Part shown: positions 22,779 through 33,199 of the stretch, piece by piece
Layout: each line of letters starts with the position of its first letter
How positions within the stretch are numbered: the first letter of the stretch is position 1
NCBI GenBank assembly: GCA_914767715.1
Contig: OU612066.1
Location: 17,055,001 to 17,119,000 of the forward strand
Origin: Membranipora membranacea
Taxonomy: Eukaryota; Bryozoa; Gymnolaemata; Cheilostomatida; Membraniporidae
Direction: 5' to 3'
DNA length: 64,000 nt
Program-made: the position numbers and the translations under genes
The notes under the pieces: generated by a model
Seen by the model: the letters and a program-made list of their open reading frames with translations, nothing else
The model's database searches: none
What the model was told of the DNA's origin: nothing

Positions 22779-24360
22779 ATGGCATCAAATCCTTCTAAAC
22801 GTTTAAAAACCTGGGGGCTAGTGATTATTTAGCTTCTCCATAGTCTGATGCAGACGCTTTGGCAGTAGAAATTTAAGATTTAGACCAGCACCACTTAGAT
22901 TACTCCTCGCATGACGAGGTTCCAGACATTGACAGTGAAGATGACTTAGTACTAGTACCAAATTTACCCTTTGGTGAGGTAATTTCTGCTTTACGCACTG
23001 TTATAACAGAGGAACAGCAGCTTGCTGTTCGTGATGAGGTTGTCAGGTGGGCAGCTCAATACCTCCCAACTCGAGATAGGGCTAACGGAAATTTGATCAT
23101 ATTCAACGCAACGATCACATCAGTTCCTAAAGACGTCAGGTCTTTGCTCCATACCAAAAAGAATATTGTTGTTCATGAGTGTTTTGGTGGGCAGTACACC
23201 TTATAGGTATCAAAAAAGCTTTGATTAACAATGAATTAAGGATGCAGATAAAATGTCGAGGGGTTACCATTGTTCAATTCAAAATCAGACAGCTTTTGGC
23301 CCTTTACTCATGAAAACTGACAATTCTCAGCCAGTTCTAGTTGCACTATACGATGGAAAAGGCAAACCCAATGATGTTGATGGCTTTATGTACGATTTTA
23401 CCGATGAATATCAGGGCCTGTCCTCTGGGTTACTATATGGTGGTAGTGACTACAATTTGTTTTTGAGGAGTGTTGACTGTGATACACCTGCTCGCTCATT
23501 TATGAAGAGGATTATAGGTCACAATGGTTTGCATGGGTGTGAGAGATGCTGTGCCAAGGCTTTTTTTAGGGGAAGGGTGTGCTTTAATGACTTCACTGCA
23601 CAGTTACGAACTGATGACAGGTTTGCAAACCATGCCTATGAGGATACCCATCAACTAGGTATAAGTCCACTTGCCACTGTGTTCAATTGCGTCACTGGAT
23701 TTCCACTTGACTACATGCAACTGGTTTGTTTGGGATCTTTGAGACGACTCATTAAGTTTTGGAAGTCGGATAAAACATCTAAATTCAGCCCAGCATTCAT
23801 CAATATCGACAGCTTTTGAGAGTCTTCATGGCCATCTTCCATCAGATTTTGCCCGTCAGCCACGGTCTCTTTATGAGTCTGATCGTTGGAAAGTAACTGA
23901 GTGGCGGCATTTCTTACTTTATACAGGTGTAGTGGTTCTTGCTGTCATCCTACCATCAGTGTACTATCATCACTTTATGTGTTTGGCTGTTGCAGTGTCC
24001 ATCTTACTTGATGAGGATGATGAACTTTGGTCAAAGCACATTGGTTATGCAAGTCTAGTGAGCTTTGTCAAAGAGTTAATATACATGTATGGGCAAATAT
24101 ATGTTAGCTACAACGTCCATTCTCCGATTCATCTACCAGATAACTGTGTGACTTTCAACACGAGTCTGAATGAACTCTCAGCCTTTCCATTTGAAAACTT
24201 TCTGGGTAAGATGAAACGTATGTTGAGGAATGTTAACAATCCTATTGCACAAGTTGTCAAATGACTGAGTGAGTGTTCTTTGCTGTCAAAGGAAGGTGAT
24301 GTAGGTGATGTAGGTGATGTGGTAAAGGCTCCTGCAAGACTGAAGGGATTTCTTTCAGGT
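22779..24360 (+). pseudogene. broken DNA-transposon transposase
   Basis: The longest intact parts are 23253-23819 and 23932-24264, separated by a one-base frame change near 23815. Upstream (22860-23250) the frame is interrupted by stops but still reads an acidic leader (EVPDIDSEDDLVLVPN) and LPTRDRANGNLIIFNA. Diagnostic features are CDTPARSFMKRIIGHNGLHG followed by a CxxC pair (CERCC), DYMQLVCLGSLRRLI, then PSDFARQPRSLYESDRWK and SAFPFENFLGKMKRMLRN. This matches a transposase family widespread in animals, related to plant TNP2/CACTA-type enzymes. The enzyme would catalyse cut-and-paste transposition in the nucleus, but this copy is dead through stops and frameshifts. Confidence 0.8.
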
Positions 24361-24450
24361 AGGTTTTTTTTTGTAATAAAATTGCTAATATGTTTCAATA
24401 TTTTAATCAATATAAATCATGTTAGTCACTGTTTATGATTGTGGCCATCA

Positions 24451-25280
24451 TCCCAACAAACATGCAAGGTTCCCAATACTGTTACAATATTGGTAGTCTG
24501 TTTGCTAGAGTCAAAATAGTTATTGAATATTGTAAGAAATTTTTTAAACTTTGCAATCAAGTTGATGACCAATAAGTGGTTAAATATTGAGCAAATTCAG
24601 GAAATATTTATCAACAGTATGGAATGATTATTGCATTAAAATATAATCATGAATTTTGTGCAATATTGAGGAAATATTGGCACATTGCCTTCACGAAAAC
24701 TTGTCTCATAATATTGGGATAATATTATTTCACAATATTGGGATAATATTATTTCACAATATTGTATGTATATTGCATCATGATCTAACCATAATATTTG
24801 CGAAAACTTGTCTCACAATATTGGGACAATATTGTTTCTCAATATTGTATGTATATTGCATCATGATCTAACCATAATATTTGCGACAACTTGTCTCACA
24901 ATATTGGGACGATATTGTTTCACAATATTGTGTGTATATTGCATGAATATTTGTGCAATATTGAAGAAATATTGGCACATTGCTTTTGCGAAAACTTGTC
25001 TCACAATATTGGGATAATATTATTTCACAATATTGTATGTATATTGCATCATGATCTAACCATAATATTTGCGAAAACTTGTCTCACAATATTGGGACAA
25101 TATTGTTTCTCGATATTGTATATATATTGCATCATGATCTAACCATAATATTTTCGAAAACTTGTCTCACAATATTGGGACGATATTGTTACACAATATT
25201 GTGTGTATAATACATCATGATCTAACCACATTATTTGCTAGGATGGATAATATTGCATTGGGGACAACAGGGATCAATTC
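24451..25280 (+). repeat. second CAATATTG element: terminus (L2) and satellite array 2
   Basis: 24451-24690 is homologous to 17268-17470 (TCCCAACAAACATGCAAGG, then ATCAACAGTATGGAATGATT), followed by about six 83-bp units and the same closing block as in array 1 (GCTAGGATGGATAATATTGC, 25230-25280). The orientation is the same as array 1. The run of identity around the closing block suggests recent exchange or a shared recent source. Confidence 0.85.
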
Positions 25281-25694
25281 TTACAGGATTTGTCCTCTCT
25301 TTTGCGGATGACAAACGACTCCCTCAACGGGTTTGAGTTATGGTTGCCCAAGTGTCAAATTCAAACGAAATTGAATAGTTTGATTGTTACCATGCTTTGA
25401 ATGATGGGCTAAAATCAGTTAGATGGTCTGATGCACGGGTGTTTCATAATGTCTTGATGAACTGATTACGGAATCCTGGTCAATCAAAACTTCATCTATG
25501 TACCCTACCTTTTCACGCTCGATATTGATTCTTGTCCGCAGTAATGATGTTTAACAGTGCATCAGAGACGACAACATAATTAACTAGGCCTTCATAGCAT
25601 AGGGTTATGTCAATGCAGATTAAGCTTCGTGTGTATTTACTGTGGTTGATGGGTGTAAATTATTGTATTCTCTTAAAATTTTTGCTTTTTGCAG
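25281..25694. other. spacer before the DUF4806-like exons
   Basis: No exon is recognised here. An upstream exon of the DUF4806-like gene is expected, since the first exon seen begins in phase 1, but none could be picked out. Confidence 0.4.
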
Positions 25695-27428
25695 CTTTTT
25701 CTGCTGCCAGGGAACGAGAGAGAAAGACCTGTTGCTGTGAGGCACTCAAAGCGTCAAACATAAAGCGTAAGTATCATATCGGTTCACTTACTGAGACAAC
25801 AGCATCGAGGCACTGAGGCTGAGGTTACGCCGTTGGAGGCTTGTCCACATTGTCCCAGATGACATTGGAATTCCATCCCAGATGCTGGTTGCAGTCGGTC
25901 CCAGAATCCTCCATGTTTTATGTTCACATTGCAAAACTCATTCCAGAAAATCAATTAGGTTTTTGTCTGGGATAGTGCTGGGACAATAATGATAATATAT
26001 GTGTTCGCATTGACCCAGATAGTCCAAGATCATCCCAATGTTGTATTCACGTAGTACCCAGCTGTAAAATAAGTCGGGGTAAGTATATGGAAAGTTTGAC
26101 AATTACATACTTTCCAGTTACTGACCCAGACCCATTTTTATTGCTAGGATTATGTCATTTTCATGTTCACATTGACTGGGATGGCTTTCTGAGATGGCTG
26201 ACTGGGACAATTTATGAAGTAGCGATGGTGTTATCATTGATTTGCAGTCCTCAATCCAGGCTTTTTATTCATAACTTGATAATTTCCAAATGGACCTGGA
26301 GTTCAAAATTTGCAATAGATTTAACGGCTTATTGTGATCAATTTCTGCTTAGAGTTTCTTTTTGAATGTGTTGTCGATCACAGGAGCTGCTGAATCTATA
26401 GTAATATCAAACTTAAAATCAAACTGAGCAAGTATCAATAAGAAATAAGGACTGTTTATCTCATGCCGTATATGGCGCCTGTCAAGGTCTATTAACCAGT
26501 CTATGGTGTTATCCCAATAGAAAACCAAATATTGTTATGTGATTCGAATTTGTTATATGAAGTTTGCCTTGGTTTTTTTTCTTACAGTGGACAAGCTGCT
26601 GGAAGCAGCACAACAGCAACAGCGGCTGGATGACGAAACAGATGAAGTGTTTGAAAGAATGGATGCGCTAGAAGCATTCATTAATTTAGAGCAGAAGCTT
26701 TCTGAGAAGGCAGAGAGAGGAAAGTTGGTAAGTCTATCATCGGTAGGGACTTTTCCCTTATGTTTCAGAGGCATAGAATGGTCACATTTATATTTAAGTA
26801 GGAAGCACATAGTGGATAAAAACTGAATTTATTCTAAACAAACTGTTGAATAGGATGCGGGCGTTCATTAGCTGCTGACAGGCTTCTCTGGAACGTTTTC
26901 TTATATGTCAATTATGCCAGCTCGTATTTATTAGTGACAACACTGCTTTATTGAAAAATATTTCAAGCCAACCTAAAACCTATGATTCGGGGTTATCATT
27001 CGGAGTTGCACTGACACGGGAAAAAAGGAGACAATTCCTGACAATTGAGAACTTATTGCTGAACAATTACACTGAGTTTCGGATATAAAACCAAAATATT
27101 ATTTTATTTTTAATGCGATACTGTCTCATAATGTTCAAGGTTGTTATTTAACTTCAAAATATAATTAGAAAGTGCATCTGCATCAAATTTAATTGAAGAA
27201 CTTTGTTGCACGCCAAAAAAACTATGTATTATCATAAAATAATTAGCCAATTGTATTGATTTATTCAGACCCAGGCGATGAAGGCCATAGGAAGATCATC
27301 AATAACTGAAATGATCCGGCGTGTTATGCGCCACTATGGCAGTAGCAAACTATGGTGCCAGTTTTCGGGTCTGGGCCGCGGCGGCAAGAAGAAAATGGTG
27401 GAACAAAAGTTCTATCGCTGCCTCGGAA
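25695..27428 (+). CDS. partial gene with DUF4806-like domain (three internal exons)
   Basis: Three exons join in frame: 25695-25766, 26588-26727 and 27269-27428, all with AG acceptors and GTAAG donors. They encode a Ser/Arg/Cys-rich linker, a coiled-coil stretch (QQQQRLDDETDEVFERMDAL) and a domain reading MIRRVMRHYGSSKLWCQFSG then GRGGKKKM. The order short helix, basic helix, hydrophobic-Gly-x-Gly-Lys-Lys resembles DUF4806, a domain found in animal proteins, some linked to transposons. The gene lacks first and last exons; the last exon ends in phase 1 and LINE sequence starts within about 150 bp. It may be a second gene of the neighbouring DNA transposon or a truncated host gene. Intact splice sites and absence of stops suggest recent function. 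Confidence 0.5.
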
Positions 27429-27574
27429 GTAAGTTGCTTTTCATAATTGTCTACATGGCCTGTTTTAGGGCACAATAAATATATGAATATTTGCGTACCA
27501 CAGCAGCCAAGATGCTTTCAATATTAGCTTTGTAAGGAAGAACAGCAAATACAAAACGAATTAACCCTAAATCC

Positions 27575-29586
27575 TCAGAGTGAATAAAAAGTTATGGTGA
27601 GGCAATTAACCACAGGAGTAACATCATCAAGCCCTTCAAATTTATGCGAGTGAGAGAAAGTTTTGCAATTTAGATTCATCAGGAACTCGGTTGAGTATGT
27701 TTTTAAAAGGAGTTTTAAAGTACAAAATTCGAAAAGCATTTGGATTGGCATAATTCCTAAAATTTTAAAATTGATGTGACATGTTCTCTGGGTTTTTTGT
27801 TCGGAATGACACGTACGCACGCTTTTTGAAGATTAAAAACTCGTTTGAGATCTTTGTCGGTGGCATGGCCCCAGGATTCAATTCCATAAAGTAAATGTGG
27901 GTAACAAAAGGAGTAATACAGGTCACCATACATGTTACCAAAATAAGGGCGAGCTGCCCTCATCATTGTTAAAATTAGGTTGAGTTTTCGGCAGAGGTCT
28001 CCGAGATGATTCTTAAAAGTTATATTAGAGTCAAGTATGATGCCTTAAAATATTGTGTAGTTTTTAATTTCTAGTGTTTTACACCTGAGATCAATTTTAT
28101 ATTCTGTCAAATCAATTTGTTTTTTAGCGATTTAAAAATAATTTGGAACGTTTTTGAATAATTTAGAATGAGCCTGTTGGCTATGTACCAAGTTTCAACT
28201 TTTGAAATTTCTTGTTTTGTTAGGTTTTGGACGGTTGAGAAGATATTTGTGTCATCAGCATATAATACATAATTCAGGGAAGGAGCAGCTTTTAATAAGT
28301 CGTTTATGTAAATCAAGAATAACAAAGGACCTACAATTGAACCTTGCGGGACACCAATTGTAATGGGTTTCAAACTTGATTTTTCACCTCCCACCTGCAC
28401 AAATTGTTGCCTGTTAGTTAAATAGCTTTTAATTGCAAGGTGGCTGAGCTTTGAAAGCCATTGAGAGATAATTTATGAATTATAATATAATGGTCAATAG
28501 TGTCAAAAGCTTTAGAAAAATCAATAAAAATACCCTGAGTCTCAGCTTTGGTGTTAAAATTTTCATAAAGCTGCTCCAATAGTTCATTTATTGCAAAGGT
28601 AGTATTTGGACCTTTTCTAAAACCAAATTGTTTGTCAGTTAAAGTGCTCAAATCATCTAAAAATTTAAAAATTTGCATGGTTATATTCTTTGCTACTATT
28701 TTTGCAATGGTGGGTCGGTAATTATTATTATCAAATTTGTCACCTTTTTTAAAAACAGGGACAACACGTGCAATTTTGAAACAGTCAGGGAAACAAAAAC
28801 TTTTGATGATTAAATTGATTAGAAAAACTAGAAATGGTCCTATAACAGATTTATTCTCTTTCACAGCTCTAGTCATTTCCTGTAGCTTTTTTCGAATCTA
28901 AATTCTCGAGTATTGGCATTATATCAGGGGTGCAAATTTCAAAGAAAGAGAAGATAGGTGGCATTTTAGTAGGTTCAAGGTATATATTGGTGAAAAACTT
29001 GTTGAGCTGAGAAGCCACTGCTTGTTGATTTTTGATAACACAGTTATCAACTTTTAAGCATATTATTTGATTGTCATCAGTTTTATTTCGATTAAGAATT
29101 TTCTTAATGAAATTCCATTTCTGAATTCCGTTATCTTTACATGTTAAAAATTCCTTTTTAAAATAATTAGTTTTGGCATTTGAAATTTGTACAGAGACGT
29201 AATTTCTATAACTACGGTATTTAGTTTGTAGCTTAGGTTGAGCTTGGCTAAGCTGGTGTAATTGTCTGCGCTTTTCTGTCAAGTTGTACAGATCCTGTGT
29301 CATCCGGACTTGTTTAAAAGTCTTTTATTTTATTATAACAGACATTTTTACTGACACTTGACATCTCAATTTGTTTTTGAAAATGTGATAAAAACTTTTC
29401 AAAAGCTACATTGACATTGTTTTGTCTTCTTAGGTCACTCCAATCAAATGATTGGAGATTATCCCTTAGCTTTTCATAATTAATTTCAGATAATTTAAAG
29501 CTTTCAATGCCTCTATCAGAAATTTTGTTGACCTCAAAGGAAACGCAAAAAGACAGGTGATCTGTTTTTTTGGGAGGATTCATCAT
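27575..29586 (-). pseudogene. non-LTR retrotransposon (CR1/jockey-like) reverse transcriptase, decayed
   Basis: Reading minus from 29586 downward gives the endonuclease-RT linker (SFKLSEINYEKLRDNLQSFD), then VVPVFKKGDKFDNNNYRP, FIDFSKAFDTIDH, GVPQGSIVGPLLFLIYINDL and YADDTNIF, that is, fingers and palm including the catalytic YADD, and finally a C-terminal YPHLLYGIESWG block. Frame changes occur between 28869 and 28876, at about 28410, and beyond 28100. Such elements copy themselves by target-primed reverse transcription. This copy cannot make a full-length enzyme. Confidence 0.85.
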
Positions 29587-29829
29587 TCTTTTGGGGAGGA
29601 TTTATCATTAAATTTAAAATTTGGCAATATCCAAATCAATCAAAGACATGAAACTGAACTTCTTGGCTTTAAGATATCTGACTCGTTTTCATTGAATGGT
29701 CATTGAGAGACTGTTTTGGATAAGGTGTCAAAAAATACAAACTTGACCACACTTTCCGCTTAACAATTTTATTTTCAATTTATTCGCTGTTATCTCATTT
29801 ATGGTATCCAAATATTACAGCTTATGTGC

Positions 29830-30235
29830 ATCAAATATCACAAACCCAATTTTCACTCGGCAAAAAAGAGCCTTGAGAATTGTGGCCAATGTTCAACGTA
29901 TACCTTTTTATTTGTCACCTACTAATGACCTATGAACATCACTTAAAATTTTACCCCTCCCAATAATGAAAAATTATTTTACTTGCATACTTGCATTACG
30001 GGATTTAAGGCTCTGAATAATTTATCCCCTCCATACATCTCTGATTTTTTTGTTACCACACCGATTTCCAAGAAAGAAGCGATAAACACTTACTAAAACC
30101 TCCATTAGACAACTTAAACCACAAAATAGCAACAAACTTTAATATTTTACCCTCTACATTGAGAAGCATTCTTACTTTGAATAATTTAAGAAAAGGCTAA
30201 TGCAACATTTCTTCAGTTTATTGGCCTAGTCTTAT
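29830..30235 (+). pseudogene. 3' end of another LINE, opposite orientation
   Basis: On +, frame-shifting translation gives KRALRIVANVQRIPFYLSPT, a LKILPLPIMKNYFTC block and FKKRLMQHFFSLL. These are the usual C-terminal landmarks of CR1/L2-type ORF2 proteins. It lies between the endonuclease part (30284-30786) and RT part (27575-29586) of minus-strand LINE sequence, so it is a nested or adjacent insertion of a 5'-truncated element. Confidence 0.6.
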
Positions 30236-30283
30236 TTTTTGTTTATTGTTTGTTTGTATCATTTTTCATTTTTGCCATTTATG

Positions 30284-30786
30284 TCACATCATGAAAAACA
30301 TTAGTAATAATGAATTGTTGCTGACAATAAAAGTATATATATCTGAAAGGTCATTATCTATTGTGCAAGATTTGTAATGACGTCTGGCATTGTTCACCAG
30401 AATGTGGTCCAAAAGGCTGTTTTTGGTGTTTCCGTATCGAGTTGGTGATTCAAATACATTAAAATAAAATTTTCTCACTCAAAGTCTCACAGTATTCCAA
30501 AGAGGATTTTTCAAATATATTTTCGGTGTTCAAATCAATATTAATTATGTCGCCAACAACAATGTAGTGAGCAGGGAGGGAAGACAAGCACTCACCCAAG
30601 TCGCCCAGGAACCCAGCAACCGCGCCTGAGGGAGAGCGGTAAGCAGCAAGAAGAGTACACACATCCCGCCCGGCCCTGCCAGCATGTACGAGAAGTGACT
30701 CTGAGCCCTCCAGCTGTACTGTCTCCACTCTAGCTTCAAACTCTACATTCACATAAACTGCTGTGCCGCCACCGCCACTGCCACCT
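30284..30786 (-). pseudogene. LINE endonuclease-domain fragment
   Basis: Minus-strand translation shows GGGTAVYVNVEFEARV, GSESLLVHAGRAG, LSSLPAHYIVVGDI with INIDL, and further down SLLDHILVNN and NDLSDIYTFIV. These are hallmarks of apurinic-type endonuclease domains (Gly-Asp-Ile-Asn and SDH-like motifs). One codon is inserted in GDIN (GDIINIDL) and frames change near 30460. The fragment is more GC-rich than its surroundings, starts abruptly next to CAATATTG-rich DNA, and may or may not belong to the same element as the RT at 27575-29586. Confidence 0.75.
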
Positions 30787-31127
30787 TAAATGCAATAGTG
30801 TGGCAACATTAGTAATGTTTATGTGAATATTGCAAAAAATATCTAGACAATATTCCCGATATTCCCAATATTTTATTGCAACGGATAAATATAATGTTGT
30901 GATAAGATTTATGCAATATTGCCAAAAACACTACGGATATTATTGCCACAATACTCTTAAAATACTTCATTCAAAAGTTGCTCACAACATTACAGGGATA
31001 TTCTTTCGTGTCTACAAATATATATATCAGCTCAATAATTTCTTTCAATATTATCCCAATTTTCCCAATATTGTAATAAGAGTGTTGTGTCCATCTTGTC
31101 CCAATATTGTTTGTTTGCTGGGATGTG
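30787..31127. repeat. right terminus of a CAATATTG-rich DNA element
   Basis: AT-rich DNA full of CAATATT and AATATTG ends in CCCAATATTGTTTGTTTGCT then GGGATG (to 31125). Its last bases are the inverted complement of the ATCCCAGCAAAC starts at 17267 and 24450. About 25 bp later the sequence resumes homology with the EI24 3' flank, so this is the right edge of the inserted mosaic. Confidence 0.65.
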
Positions 31128-31149
31128 GCTAAATTCATATATATTTACT

Positions 31150-31640
31150 TATTCAATATTAGTTTTTGATACAAATTAAAAAAAAAGCAAAGCATTAACA
31201 ACATAAAGCTCAGTGATCCAAATGAAATGTTCCCACTGTCTCTATCTAGACAAGGACCCACAGAAAATGCACTTGATAATATAATTCAAATCAAAACGCA
31301 AGGGCGTGTTATTGCTGCTTTATGAAGTCAGACAGAAGGCTGTGTGTCTAATTGAAATAATCATTTGAGGATGGGGGTCAAAAACTCCCATCCCTAGAAA
31401 AAAAGAAATAGATTAATGGTTCTGAAGCGCTTGCTTCTCAGCTGTGGTAAATATTTATTGGCTTTCAGTATTAGTGCGAACAGCAGGTAAAATTTAAATA
31501 ATAATATCATACTGTATAATATAAAAATAAACAACGTCAATCCACATACTATGTTCGGTTTTGAAGATGATGAGAGAGGTCATCTGGCAGATTTTGGAGT
31601 TTTCTGCTCAGATTTTGGCAAGTATCTGAACAGCATATCA
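31150..31640 (-). pseudogene. duplicated EI24 3' end (UTR and partial last exon)
   Basis: This stretch aligns with 39700-40165 (shared GATTTTGGAGTTTTCTGCTC, AGACAGAAGGCTGTGTGTCT versus AACAGAAGGCTGTGTATCT, AAAATAAACAACGTC). It includes the TGA stop region (31580-31582) and about 20 codons of the last EI24 exon, ending at the shared string CAGCATATCACT (about 31640), after which it joins sequence homologous to 6262. It has no upstream exons and cannot function as EI24. It is the duplication breakpoint scar. Confidence 0.85.
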
Positions 31641-33199
31641 CTGATACTTGATGCGAGGGCAACAATATTAAAGTCAGAGCATTGCCAATGTCTAAAACAG
31701 GTTCTATACGATAGTAGCTTTTCATGATTTCACGTGAGTGGTTTTTTCTACCTGATGCTTATTTTGTTTGCGCTCACAACACAATCATTACTTTGAAAAA
31801 CAAGCGGAATACAATGAAGGTGTGGTAACTGGTGTTCTCATGGACCAAGCCTGTGGCCATAATACACTAGACATAACAACCACATTGAGATTAGCTGTTT
31901 TTTTGACAAATATTCCAATTTCAATGATAAGATAATATCTATTGGTATCCATTGACACAGGTAGTCTCTGGAGGGTTAGGTGATACAGGTACTGAGTGTA
32001 AAGTTAATTGGTCAGAATAATAATGGCTCAATATGGCTAAGGGAGTGTATCTGGCTGAAAAAGGGTCCAATACTCAATTCAGCAATGTCCGTCAAACCAG
32101 GGAGGTTGAAACCCTCCCCATGGTTAAACATGGGAAAGAGAGTTTACTGGTATCACTAAAGTTTTCCTCACTTTTCTAATAAGGGCGAAACTCCTTAATA
32201 CTCATGCTAGTTAGAATTGTTGTGGAATACCTTTTCCAGTTTTACAACTGTGTAGGAAACGCAAAATCAACATATTTAACAGTCAGAATGGTATAGAACT
32301 ATATAGATATTTGCAAATATGACCGACAAACAGTCCTATACTGAACTACCAGTATAAATATATTCTCCAGAGGTGTCAATTGTCATGCCACGAAAATTTT
32401 AAAACAGATGAGGAAATGGAAAACACAATTGAAATTGTCACTGAAGTGCATAATGCATATTTGGATTATGAAAGTTATATCTCAGTGGGAGTTGTCCTCT
32501 GCCAACAAAGGGTAGGCAACTCCTAACAGTTTACAATTCAGACGATACTATACAATACGGATACTAACTGTTAGGATAACTAAACGAAACTCTATTTCAT
32601 TGTGAGGATGTGCTAAAATATCAAAATTTAAAAGAAATCTGGGAGCTTTGAAGGATAGCAAAGCTATTAGAGAGTTCTATCATCATGAACATGTAACTAG
32701 ATTTTGTTCTGTGCGAGATATGGTGTTCATACCAAGAGGGTGTAAGTAAGTCCGATAGCAATGTTCTGGACTTTTACTAACTTAAGTCTCAATTATATGA
32801 TTGCAGTAATGGACCTGAGCTCACTCTACTCCTGAGGTTCATATGTTTTCTTGAATAGTGTTACGTTAGCCAATGTGTTGGCTCCAGAGACTTAATATAT
32901 TGCATATAAATAGTCAGATTCAATCTTTTTAGTGGCACCAATTAAATCTGAAATGACAACTGCACACAAACACTGTAATGAATTTTTCTTTATTAATTTT
33001 ATTTGTCCATTAATAATGTTATAAGATTCGGTCACAAAGCTTCCAGAAAATGGTTGAGGGTACAGACAAGAGTTCTTTGTAAGTTAACATATTACACAGG
33101 ATTTGGCTTTTCTTTAGGCCTGTTGGTGTTTGGGGTTCTTTGGGGTTCTCACTGATGCACTAACACGGATCATACCAACCCTTGGAGGAGATTTATATT
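31641..33199. other. left part of duplicated block, copy B
   Basis: 31645-31860, 32046-32200, 32485-32700 and 32980-33110 match 6262-6480, 6815-6970, 8555-8860 and 9080-9200 respectively. No gene was seen between them. The TPR pseudogene of copy A has no counterpart here. Just downstream of the gene B stop, codons for a former KSCVIC terminus survive at 33084-33110. Confidence 0.65.

Noticed and set aside
31150-31640. Second EI24 gene
   Set aside because: Only the 3' UTR and part of the last exon are present; no upstream exons before the join to unrelated DNA.
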